Source: Fidelibacterota bacterium (GTDB lineage Bacteria > Fidelibacterota > UBA8477 > JABMPR01). From it: 64,000 bases of DNA. Of the stretch, positions 26,802-35,229 are shown one piece after another. The DNA lies in NCBI GenBank assembly GCA_021734325.1, contig JAIPJF010000015.1, positions 1-64,000 on the forward strand, read 5' to 3'. Both the position numbers and the translations under genes were made by a program. Numbering within the stretch: the first letter of the stretch is position 1; each line of letters starts with the position of its first letter. Below the pieces are notes generated by a model, which was not told where the DNA came from, searched no databases, and saw nothing but the letters and a program-made list of their open reading frames with translations.

Positions 26802-27773
26802 TTATTTCAGCAAGAGCATTTTGTGTGTCTGCTGAAAATCGCCAGCCATGATCTTGTAAATATAAAGACCACTGGCAACACGCTTGCCATCGGCATTGAG
26901 ACCATTCCACATGATATCATAGCGACCGGCGTTGTGACTGCGATTGTCTATCAAACGCGTAACCTCACGACCAGTAATATCGAAAACAATCAAATCAACA
27001 TCAACGGCTTCAGGCAATACATAGCTGATCGTTGTTGTCGGGTTGAAAGGATTCGGATAGTTCTGCGACAGAGCAAAAGTGGTTGGTAGATTATCAACCT
27101 CTGTCGATACAGGCAATACGAAAGTCAGGTCATTTGCGAATGGTTCAGGCATAACCTCAAGAGGTGTTCCCAGGTTGCTGAACTTCACAAGTTCCAAACC
27201 CTGTACGAGAGCGATTGATCCACCCACAGTTTCAGGTTTGAGCCACTGTGTACGATAACGTCCAAAACCATAGCCTGAACCTAGTTCACTGACTTCAGTA
27301 CCGTCAGCCTTCACATACTTGGTTGTATACATCATCGCGTGCGGAGCTGGGCCAACAATAGGAATTGTGACACTTTGAACATTTTCACCAAGTGTTCTTG
27401 AGTGCTCGGTGCTCCGGTAGAGATAGGTTTGCCTAAGAGTGGAAGGCACGGTATTGGTGCCAACTCCCTGTAATTCGGCTCCCCATGCATCCTGCCACAT
27501 GAAGAACAAACTATCTGTTGCAGGATCGAAGGCATTTTCTTCGTAAGTCATGGCTTCCGTCATATCCATATACAATGTAGCATAGGCAGTCTGACCTTCT
27601 GGAATGATACCTGCAGTTACATAGTCCTGGAAAGTCTGAACAGGCAGGACGGTATCACCATCTAAGCCGCTCCAGACGAAGTATCTATCACCACCACCAA
27701 CACCGGCTGGCAGTTCATACTCGTGGAAATCATCCCCTGCCCATTTCGCTGAATCACCACCTCGATCTGATGT
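26802..27773 (-). CDS. 3' part of frameshifted T9SS-sorted glycan-binding protein (sorting domain)
   Basis: This frame carries on the protein encoded at 27662-30415 after a one-base loss near 27774. It is open back to 27773 without a stop, and its first residues (TSDRGGDSAKW) complete the module broken in the other frame. It encodes the rest of that module, a connecting beta region, and a T9SS type A sorting domain (LSQNYPNPFNPTTTISY ending KMLLLK). A TTG at 27575 would be the first start for a separate gene, but no ribosome binding site supports it. The intact product would be about 1200 residues and be exported to the cell surface. Confidence 0.8.
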   Translation of the reverse strand, partial: TSDRGGDSAKWAGDDFHEYELPAGVGGGDRYFVWSGLDGDTVLPVQTFQDYVTAGIIPEGQTAYATLYMDMTEAMTYEENAFDPATDSLFFMWQDAWGAELQGVGTNTVPSTLRQTYLYRSTEHSRTLGENVQSVTIPIVGPAPHAMMYTTKYVKADGTEVSELGSGYGFGRYRTQWLKPETVGGSIALVQGLELVKFSNLGTPLEVMPEPFANDLTFVLPVSTEVDNLPTTFALSQNYPNPFNPTTTISYVLPEAVDVDLIVFDITGREVTRLIDNRSHNAGRYDIMWNGLNADGKRVASGLYIYKIMAGDFQQTHKMLLLK

Positions 27774-30415
27774 AAATTCAAAAAGAATTTATATGTAAAG
27801 ACCTCACCGGCAGGCTTATCAATAAACGGGACGGTTAAGAAATAGATCTCAGAACCTGGTTGACGAAGCATATCAATCTTGGAGCGATCAGCATCTGAGC
27901 CCCAACCATTGATACCACCACGAAGTTGAAGACTATCGCCAAGGGTACGATCATAGAATCCCAATCCCTGGAGTACAGTCATATCCACGCGGAAGGTGAT
28001 GTTACCGGAACCTGAACGAACCACCTCAACATTACTAAACCAGACAGGTTCAAGGACAACAGGCACATCGGGAGTGTCCAGGACGATTGTTCTGTCAGTA
28101 GGCAGGGTCTCAGGTGTATTATCATTGATACGGAAACGATAGAAGGTCAAACCTAACGGAATATTGGCAGTCACTTCATAGATACCGTCTGCATCGCCAT
28201 CCTCCATTAAAATCGCTCCAAAGACACCTGTTAGCATCACGTTGTCAGTGCCTGCGGTAAATTGAGCAGCATCGATCTGAGCATTCATGTTGACCTTGAA
28301 GGTTACAGGAGCACCCACAAAGTCTGGATCGAAATCATTCCACCATACACTATAGGTTTGTGCACCACCTGCAACGATGTATTTACGATTTGGTCCACCA
28401 CCAGGAAACTCAGCAAGATCCCAGTTGCTGTCAATACGGAACTTGAATTCCAGTTCCTGACCAACAGTAAAGCTGTCGGTTACTGTAATTGACCATATAC
28501 CATCCGCATCTGCATCAGATAAGACCCAGAAAGCTGGATCATTTCCACCCCAACCATTGAAATTACCCGCAAGATCCACAATTTGAGTTGAAGGATCGAA
28601 CTCACCGGCAGCAATCTTGGCATTCATATTGACTTCAAATGTCACAGCCAGATTGTAGTCATAGTTATTCCAATAGGCTTTATACTCCTGAAGACCTCCT
28701 GTAACCTTGAGGGTCCGATTGCTGATGGATTCAGCATAATCATCCCAGGCCTGGTTCATACGGAACTTGAATTCCAGGTTATCATCGGCCGTAAAAACTC
28801 CTGGTTCGTCAATATAAGCACCCCATTTAAGACTATCTTCTGACATAGGCTGCAAATCAATACCGTAGCCCCAATTGCCTGTAAATGAACCAATAACATT
28901 TACGTTTGCAGTCGAGGGATTAAATCTACCGAGATTGTACTGATCAGTCAGATCAACACCAAAGAAAATGACAGGATACATAGTAAAATTACTTAAGTAC
29001 CCGAAATATTCCATATCCTGGTCACCAACGATCAAATCTCTATCAGGAATTTCATCATGGTATCCAGCAGCCCAGGAGCTATTAATTCTAAACTTGAATT
29101 TATACTCACCTGGATCAAGTGGGAAGGTACCGACCCAAATGCCATTTGTGTCTGGAGAAGCTTCTAATTGCCATTCTCCCGGAGCAGGTCCCCATCCATT
29201 CAAGGTACCGGCTATATCAACATAATCCACTGCAGGATCAAATTTCCCTTCGAGGATTTTATGAGCCATGTTTACTTTGAAGGTCACTCTCGGACGAAAA
29301 TCTTCCGGGAATGAACCTGTACCCATGAATTCATCTATTCCTTTTACGATCCACTCTGAGTCATCGGCATTTGTTCCGGCTGATGCAGCCCAATCTGTAT
29401 TTCCGTGGGTAGTCCCTGCTTTTCGATACAGTGTATGGTCAGCTGTGGCAGCCGGGACTCCTGCAACGTCCCATCCAGTACCTGGGTCTGCGTCCCAATT
29501 GCCCAGCCAGTCTATGATCTCAAAGTTACCCTCGACGCCTTTGACGAGTGCAAAACCATCATTGCCGTTACTGAGATAGTTAAACTGAAAGTCTGTCTCA
29601 GCGAGTATGGCTGCATCTGCAGATCCATTGGCGATGACATATACATCACCAGGAGCAACAGTTGCACCAGCCGGGAAAGTATTCCAAAATTCATACTCGC
29701 CAGCCACTGTAAGAGCATTGCTGGCATTTGGAAATGCATACTCGGTCAGATCAATAACAGCATCTGTGGGATTATAAATTTCCAGAAGCTTGTTGCTGCC
29801 ACTACCCTCATTATACTGAGAGAAGAACAAGCCGGGCGGTGGTGGTGGAATGGCCACGTCATCGATGTAGACAACAGCATCAGCATCAGTTGTTGTATTG
29901 AACTGAATGCTCTCAATCGTCACAAAGTCTGTTGAATTGATTGCGCTGGTTCCATTTATCCAACCGGTCACAGCATCATTCGCTAGATCCAGCTCAAAAT
30001 ATTCCCAGGTATTGGCAGCACTCACATTCCAATAGGGACCGGCTTCGTATCCATCTCCGCCAGCTCCGTTATCCCAGATGACCAAACGGAATTGAAGATC
30101 CAGAGCTGCTGTGTAGATCCAGAATCCAATCGTGGCATCTGGAGCAAGCTGATCAACCCGGTTATTCATCCGTATGAAATAGCCACCAGATACAGCGGTA
30201 TCATCCAGCAGTTCAACTTTTGCTGAGGACGAACCACCATGGGCTTGTTCTGTCGACAGTGTAGTGCTTGAACCAGCAAGAACTCCCGCTGTAGACCCTG
30301 AGAAATTGGGATCAGCCCAATTTCCTATGTCCGTTTCGAAGTCATCTATGACTTGACCAAAGCCAAAAGTCATAGCGGCGCTGATCATAATCAGCATTGT
30401 AAATAAGCGTTTCAC
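27662..30415 (-). CDS. 5' part of frameshifted multi-module glycan-binding protein
   Basis: The frame starts at a GTG with an ideal AGGAGGT ribosome binding site and runs 917 codons; only the first 880 or so are native. A signal peptide (residues 1-20) is followed by a jelly-roll domain (about 22-190; DDFETDIGNWADPNFSGS). A lamin-tail domain (about 195-375; LLEIYNPTDAVIDLTEYA) comes next. At least five repeats of a CBM48/CBM20-like E-set module follow (pattern TFKVNM...FDP...G.FNGWG...EFKFRI). No catalytic domain is seen. Likely a surface starch-binding scaffold. Codons after about 27775 are out of frame and end at an artificial stop at 27662. Confidence 0.85.
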   Translation of the reverse strand: MKRLFTMLIMISAAMTFGFGQVIDDFETDIGNWADPNFSGSTAGVLAGSSTTLSTEQAHGGSSSAKVELLDDTAVSGGYFIRMNNRVDQLAPDATIGFWIYTAALDLQFRLVIWDNGAGGDGYEAGPYWNVSAANTWEYFELDLANDAVTGWINGTSAINSTDFVTIESIQFNTTTDADAVVYIDDVAIPPPPPGLFFSQYNEGSGSNKLLEIYNPTDAVIDLTEYAFPNASNALTVAGEYEFWNTFPAGATVAPGDVYVIANGSADAAILAETDFQFNYLSNGNDGFALVKGVEGNFEIIDWLGNWDADPGTGWDVAGVPAATADHTLYRKAGTTHGNTDWAASAGTNADDSEWIVKGIDEFMGTGSFPEDFRPRVTFKVNMAHKILEGKFDPAVDYVDIAGTLNGWGPAPGEWQLEASPDTNGIWVGTFPLDPGEYKFKFRINSSWAAGYHDEIPDRDLIVGDQDMEYFGYLSNFTMYPVIFFGVDLTDQYNLGRFNPSTANVNVIGSFTGNWGYGIDLQPMSEDSLKWGAYIDEPGVFTADDNLEFKFRMNQAWDDYAESISNRTLKVTGGLQEYKAYWNNYDYNLAVTFEVNMNAKIAAGEFDPSTQIVDLAGNFNGWGGNDPAFWVLSDADADGIWSITVTDSFTVGQELEFKFRIDSNWDLAEFPGGGPNRKYIVAGGAQTYSVWWNDFDPDFVGAPVTFKVNMNAQIDAAQFTAGTDNVMLTGVFGAILMEDGDADGIYEVTANIPLGLTFYRFRINDNTPETLPTDRTIVLDTPDVPVVLEPVWFSNVEVVRSGSGNITFRVDMTVLQGLGFYDRTLGDSLQLRGGINGWGSDADRSKIDMLRQPGSEIYFLTVPFIDKPAGEVFTYKFFLNLHQIEVVIQRNGQGMISTSMNCQPVLVVVIDTSSGAA
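27771..27781 (-). other. Single-base frameshift site
   Basis: On the minus strand the coding text reads TTGAATTTACATCAG. One extra T in the T-run would give FLNFTSDRGGD and join both frames. The short run makes an assembly or read error possible; a real mutation or programmed slip is not excluded. Confidence 0.8.
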
Positions 30416-30574
30416 ACTTACCTCCTTTTGTTTGTTAAAAACATGTCAATATGAAATTTTAGATCAAAATAAACAAGACTAATGTCCTCTCTTTCTAAAA
30501 TTCTTGTACCAGAAATCAGGCTGCTTTCCAGCTCTGATCTTGATCCAATCCTTATGATTCTACCCACTATATTA

Positions 30575-31612
30575 TCACCTGTAGCGCAATGAGATTGAAA
30601 AATGTTCATTATAATTGAAGTAGGCATGGGACTGAACGGCATAGTCAATCTGCATCATTACACCACCAAATATCCGTGTGGACAGGCCCCCTCCCAGAGA
30701 GTTTTGGGGATCATTCTCAGGCAGAAACATGTGGCTTCTTCCAGCGCTGAGATATAGGAGGTCATTCATGACTCCGAGATGTGCACCTATATTCACCCAT
30801 TCGTAATTATCACTGGGGTAAACACCATCGGCTTCAACATGCAGGCTCAATACCTGAGAGTCTATCACTTGCCACCCTGCTCCAATAATCATCCGCAGGG
30901 GGATGTCAAAGCGATCTGTGGAATAGTAGGCATTGATAATGTCATTATTTCCACTATTGAGAGGGTCTGGATCAACTGTCGTCAGGAGATCGTCTCCCGT
31001 CATTTGCATTTTGGTGCCGAAATTATTGATTGAAAACCCCAGAACCAGGCCTGGCCAGGGGGTCACATATCGTCCACCTACATCCAGGCCAAAACCCTGA
31101 GCGTGGGTGTTATAAATGGTTTCGCGGAATACTTTGGCGTTTGCACCTATCATGAACCGATCCGTCAAACTCCTGGCAAAGGCCAGCCCAAGTTGAATAT
31201 CGCTCACCTCGAAGAAATCACCAGTTCCATCCTGATCCAGTTCAGTCGTAATCTCCATCTGACCAGAACTTAGGCTGATGACATTCAAACCAATCACGCC
31301 ACCGATGGGAACGGGTATCACCATGGCAGCCTGGTTCAAGGAGATCCCTTCGTACCAGTCAACGTAACTGAAATGCGCTGTGGGCTCTGTGATAAGAGCC
31401 AGTGTTGAAGGATTGTAGTACAGGGTTGCAGGATTATTAAAGCCGGTCACAACTGCTTCACCACGAGAAGTGGCTACTGCATCAATGGGGATTTTAAGAA
31501 AATTGGCGGCTGATGTTCCAACCTTTGAAACAGTCTGTCCAAACAAGTACGAGCTTAGGATTCCCAGGATCAAGAATATTCTGATTGCAGTATCTTTTTT
31601 CATCTTCATCAT
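30575..31612 (-). CDS. PorV/PorQ family outer-membrane protein
   Basis: This 345-residue protein has a signal peptide ending YLFGQ, then a FadL-like beta-barrel with the PorV/PorQ family N-terminus KVGTSAANFLKIPIDA and the FNNPATLYYNPS motif. It ends with an aromatic/Arg strand (FSISLRYR). In T9SS bacteria PorV-like proteins shuttle or anchor secreted cargo at the outer membrane. Here it follows the 1196-aa secreted protein by three bases, so the two are probably made together and may interact. The frame starts MMKMKK; the third Met (31603) has better spacing from AAGGA than the first. A 159-base spacer follows before the next gene. Confidence 0.85.
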   Translation of the reverse strand: MMKMKKDTAIRIFLILGILSSYLFGQTVSKVGTSAANFLKIPIDAVATSRGEAVVTGFNNPATLYYNPSTLALITEPTAHFSYVDWYEGISLNQAAMVIPVPIGGVIGLNVISLSSGQMEITTELDQDGTGDFFEVSDIQLGLAFARSLTDRFMIGANAKVFRETIYNTHAQGFGLDVGGRYVTPWPGLVLGFSINNFGTKMQMTGDDLLTTVDPDPLNSGNNDIINAYYSTDRFDIPLRMIIGAGWQVIDSQVLSLHVEADGVYPSDNYEWVNIGAHLGVMNDLLYLSAGRSHMFLPENDPQNSLGGGLSTRIFGGVMMQIDYAVQSHAYFNYNEHFSISLRYR

Positions 31613-31615
31613 TCC

Positions 31616-34600
31616 TTATTTGATCACTGCAAATTTGCCGGTTTGAGTAGCTCCTGTCTCCAAGTCTTCGACATAAAACAGGTACAGGCCGAATGAGATG
31701 GACAGATTATCCAGGGAGAGTAAATCCCAGGTTGTACTTCCCTCATCCATATTATTATTGACTTCAAACTGATCAACCAGCTCTCCGTTGACAGTAAAGA
31801 TACTGATTCTGCAGTCTTTGGGAATATGATTGAATCTGATGACCCTTGGACCACGTCCCGAATTGAAAGGATTACTTGGCTCCCAACTGGCTGCCGCGAT
31901 ATAGGGATTGGGCACCACAGTCACTTTTTTGATGTCCTTTTTGGCTTGCTCCTCATTCAGATATGCACCAGCTGTTTTAAATTCATAGACATCGTCTGCC
32001 AGAAAGGGCTTTTTGATTATCAATGTCAACTGATCTCCTTCAACAGGATGTCTCCTTGAGCTATCACTGACCAAATGCTTAAAGGTCAGTTGCCAGGTTG
32101 GATCATAATCCACTACATTGCCTAGTGTATCCAATATTTCGTCAAGAAAGATAACCACGTCAGATTCATCAGTTGTGCTGTTCATCACGCCGTCAGCCGG
32201 ATCGCCAGATTCAGCCAATGAATCTCCGTTTATCAGATTAAAAAAGGCGAAGGGTTGAGGTTTATCTTCAGTCAGGTTGTACACGCTGAAGTTCACTGCG
32301 ATCGCTGGGAGATTCACAAAACCACCCAGAATATTATAATTAATCGAAGTATCTATGCCTACTTCCCCAAAATCCAGCCGGTAATCATTTGGTTTTTTCT
32401 TACCCACACCTGAAAATTCGAGATTGTAGACGTTCAGACTGGGTTCAAAAATGGTTGAATCGTTCCAGCCAGATAAGGTTTTATTCAACTCTATATAGGG
32501 CTCAACGTGAAACTTGAGTCGCATTCCATCAATGACCAGATTCTCCGAATCATCAGCAAATCGGGTTGATTCAAGAATTAAGGTGTCCGGGTTATTGATA
32601 TCGGTAATGTCTTCCCAGGTGAAGTTCTGAGTCGTTAAAGTATCATCATAGAGACTGCTTGAAGCTGGTAACAGTGTGTCCTTGAATGTGATCCTGTATG
32701 TGTTGTCGTCAGGTACCTTTAGTGGATCTACGATATCGACAATAATGGAACTTGAACTTGAACCAGCTGTATGAACCATATCAATTTCTGGAGCCTCATA
32801 CCCAATGGGTTTTGGGGATGGGGTTGCGGTAATAGTATTTACACCATTAACCACAGTTCCGTCAGAATCAACCTGGATATAAATAGGGCACTCGCTTGGT
32901 GCAACATAGAGATTCACATCACCAGCGTCAAATGAAGTGACTGCGTAATAATAGGTTCGTCCATTTTGTACATCTTCATCGATGTATTTATGACTCAATC
33001 CAGTATCATCGCCCAGGTCAAATTTTATTCCATTTATATCAAGTTCCTGAAGTCCTTTGAGCCCATCGTCCTTATCAAATTGAATCAGGGGCTTATAGAA
33101 GGTAGGAACACCATCAGCATCTGTAATGATAAATACATCTTCAAAAGCGGGGTCGGTTGATCGATAGACGCGATAGCCCTGAAAATCGTATCCCTCAGAG
33201 CCTAGATCTGCCATATAACGATCATAAGAAGCTTCAGCTGTTTCATCCCAGTAAAGGGTGACTGAACCATCCCCTATTGCAGCCGATAAATTTGGAGGTC
33301 TCGGTGCCGTGGCAAATTTATAGTCGAGATCATAGGTTTTCTGGGCGACTTCCTTATTTCGAATGGCATCAGCCTGGTCAACACCCATATTTACAGCCAT
33401 ACTGATGGATTCTGTTTGGCCCTCAGCCAGGGGAAAATATCCACTGGTTACATGGAGGTTATAGTCACCTTCCAGTTGAACGCTTGGATTAAAGAACAAG
33501 CCAGGTGTCATGAAGAGTCGCCACATTTCTGAATCCTGCATACCGGTTATACCAATCGCGCTGGACATATAGGCAGCTGCCGTAAGACCGATCTGATCCG
33601 ATTCTGAGACGTCTGTTTTGTCTATATTAGGTTCCCCGGGCAAACCGGTGCCCACACCGCTGGTTGCAATCCCGTCGTCTTCACCCAGGTCAGCAGTCTG
33701 TATTTGACCATCGAGACCAACATCATCAGTAAAAGCACGCCAATCCCGATCATTATCCACTCCATCCGCTCTGGTTTCATCAATCATGGGGGCTACAGTA
33801 TGTTGAGTGGCCTCAACATTCCCTCCGGGAACGATTAAACCGCGTCGAATGGTATCCCCGACATCAAAATACAGATAATTGATATATCTAACTGGTATTC
33901 TGCCATTGATCGTATAGCGATCCAGATGCAGATCCTCTGTTTCATCAATCAGGCCATCCAGATCATCATCAATCAGGTTATCTGGATTTTCTTCTAATTC
34001 CAGACCTCTATAAAGATGCCGAGACACCCCGTTGCTGATAACGGTAGTATCCAGTCCGGAGAACTCGAAGATGTGGCGGGAATAATCTTTATCAATTGTG
34101 ACTAATTTTTCTCCACCCTCCAGTTCCAGTAATGTAAAATCTCCAAAATCAAAGAGCGGTAACAGGGAATCCAGGTTTGAAAACTCCGCCAGCAACTCTG
34201 GGTGTTCATCTGCATCACCATCGTTGTCAATACCATCAACCCCATTACCTGGTGTTTCCAGAAAAGCAGTGGCAACCACACCTACTGGGGTGGAGCCAAA
34301 ATACTTATTCCCAACACCGTCACCATCAGTACTCCAGGCAATATTATTGAGAAGATCGAAGGATGGGGAGTCATCATCGGAATCATTATCACCACCCACC
34401 AGATCTGCCAGCCAGAGAGAAAAACCTGTTTTTTTAAGGTCTTTGGTCCCATCATTGGTAATGGTATGCAGATGGAAAAGGACATCATTGATGGTGATCT
34501 GACTCCAGGCGAGAACGCGTACCTGCGTGAGCAGGCCCAATCCGCGACGTGAATAATCTGTGGTATCAGGAAAATAGTTCTTCCCATCATAGTTATTGTC

Positions 34601-35206
34601 GGAACACTCGTAGAATATTTCCTGGTCTGCATTGAATTGATCGCGACCAAAATAGCCGTTCCAGGATCCTGGCCAACCTGGATCATTCACATCGTCAATT
34701 CGGTCCGGCCAGATTATTGGCCATGAGCTTGGATCCGTACTTTTTGCGATCGATTTAGAATCCTGATTCAGGAACTCTGGAATAGGTTCAAGGTTCCAGC
34801 TAGCGCCAGTTTGTGGGTCTGTACGGTAATTGGGGGTCATCATCACCTTGATATAGTTACTGTCCAGGCGAACGGAATCAGGTTCCACTTGTACCTCAGT
34901 AACACTTAAAACTTCTGCCCCATAAAAGACACCTGTAAGTGCTATGTAATGCTGCTTGGTATTTTTTGGCCACTCATATGGAATCTGGGTTGCATCCGAT
35001 CCACTGGTACGACCGGAAAAGCCGTAGTTGAAAATCGAGGCTCTGATTTGGTTTCCGTCGATATTGGTCTTACGTCGGTATTTTGGGTCACCGCGCCGCT
35101 CGGTTGGTGTATGGGATATATCCTGTGCCATGATAATTGAGCTTGTCCCGAGTATGAAGAGGAAAAACCCCCAGCGTCTGATATTTAAATTCAATTTTTT
35201 AATCAC
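31616..35206 (-). CDS. Large secreted protein with fibronectin III-like domain and C-terminal sorting-like domain
   Basis: This 1196-residue protein has a signal peptide ending IIMAQ. The N-terminal half has a conserved RRGDPKYRRKTNIDGN start and several acidic Ca2+-binding-like stretches (DGIDNDGDADEHPE; DDDLDGLIDET; DGVDNDRDWRAF). A fibronectin type III-like domain lies about 635-770 (PPNLSAAIGDGSVTLYWDE; YRVYRSTDP). The end resembles a T9SS sorting domain (VVPNPYIAAASWE, then GLYLFYVEDLETG and GKFAVIK). Proteins of this build are common in Marinimicrobia-like genomes and have no known function. It lies 23 bases after the TonB-dependent receptor gene, so it may be a surface partner of that receptor. 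I do not recognise an enzymatic motif. Confidence 0.75.
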   Translation of the reverse strand: MIKKLNLNIRRWGFFLFILGTSSIIMAQDISHTPTERRGDPKYRRKTNIDGNQIRASIFNYGFSGRTSGSDATQIPYEWPKNTKQHYIALTGVFYGAEVLSVTEVQVEPDSVRLDSNYIKVMMTPNYRTDPQTGASWNLEPIPEFLNQDSKSIAKSTDPSSWPIIWPDRIDDVNDPGWPGSWNGYFGRDQFNADQEIFYECSDNNYDGKNYFPDTTDYSRRGLGLLTQVRVLAWSQITINDVLFHLHTITNDGTKDLKKTGFSLWLADLVGGDNDSDDDSPSFDLLNNIAWSTDGDGVGNKYFGSTPVGVVATAFLETPGNGVDGIDNDGDADEHPELLAEFSNLDSLLPLFDFGDFTLLELEGGEKLVTIDKDYSRHIFEFSGLDTTVISNGVSRHLYRGLELEENPDNLIDDDLDGLIDETEDLHLDRYTINGRIPVRYINYLYFDVGDTIRRGLIVPGGNVEATQHTVAPMIDETRADGVDNDRDWRAFTDDVGLDGQIQTADLGEDDGIATSGVGTGLPGEPNIDKTDVSESDQIGLTAAAYMSSAIGITGMQDSEMWRLFMTPGLFFNPSVQLEGDYNLHVTSGYFPLAEGQTESISMAVNMGVDQADAIRNKEVAQKTYDLDYKFATAPRPPNLSAAIGDGSVTLYWDETAEASYDRYMADLGSEGYDFQGYRVYRSTDPAFEDVFIITDADGVPTFYKPLIQFDKDDGLKGLQELDINGIKFDLGDDTGLSHKYIDEDVQNGRTYYYAVTSFDAGDVNLYVAPSECPIYIQVDSDGTVVNGVNTITATPSPKPIGYEAPEIDMVHTAGSSSSSIIVDIVDPLKVPDDNTYRITFKDTLLPASSSLYDDTLTTQNFTWEDITDINNPDTLILESTRFADDSENLVIDGMRLKFHVEPYIELNKTLSGWNDSTIFEPSLNVYNLEFSGVGKKKPNDYRLDFGEVGIDTSINYNILGGFVNLPAIAVNFSVYNLTEDKPQPFAFFNLINGDSLAESGDPADGVMNSTTDESDVVIFLDEILDTLGNVVDYDPTWQLTFKHLVSDSSRRHPVEGDQLTLIIKKPFLADDVYEFKTAGAYLNEEQAKKDIKKVTVVPNPYIAAASWEPSNPFNSGRGPRVIRFNHIPKDCRISIFTVNGELVDQFEVNNNMDEGSTTWDLLSLDNLSISFGLYLFYVEDLETGATQTGKFAVIK

Positions 35207-35229
35207 TTTACTTTTTCATCCTCAAGCTG

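Noticed and set aside
27573-27575. Independent start (TTG) for the T9SS-domain frame
   Set aside because: The frame is open upstream to the frameshift, matches the broken module, and no ribosome binding site is present.
30418-30648. 76-codon minus-strand frame upstream of the frameshifted gene
   Set aside because: It overlaps the PorV gene end and the 5' leader; no family features, low-complexity coding character.
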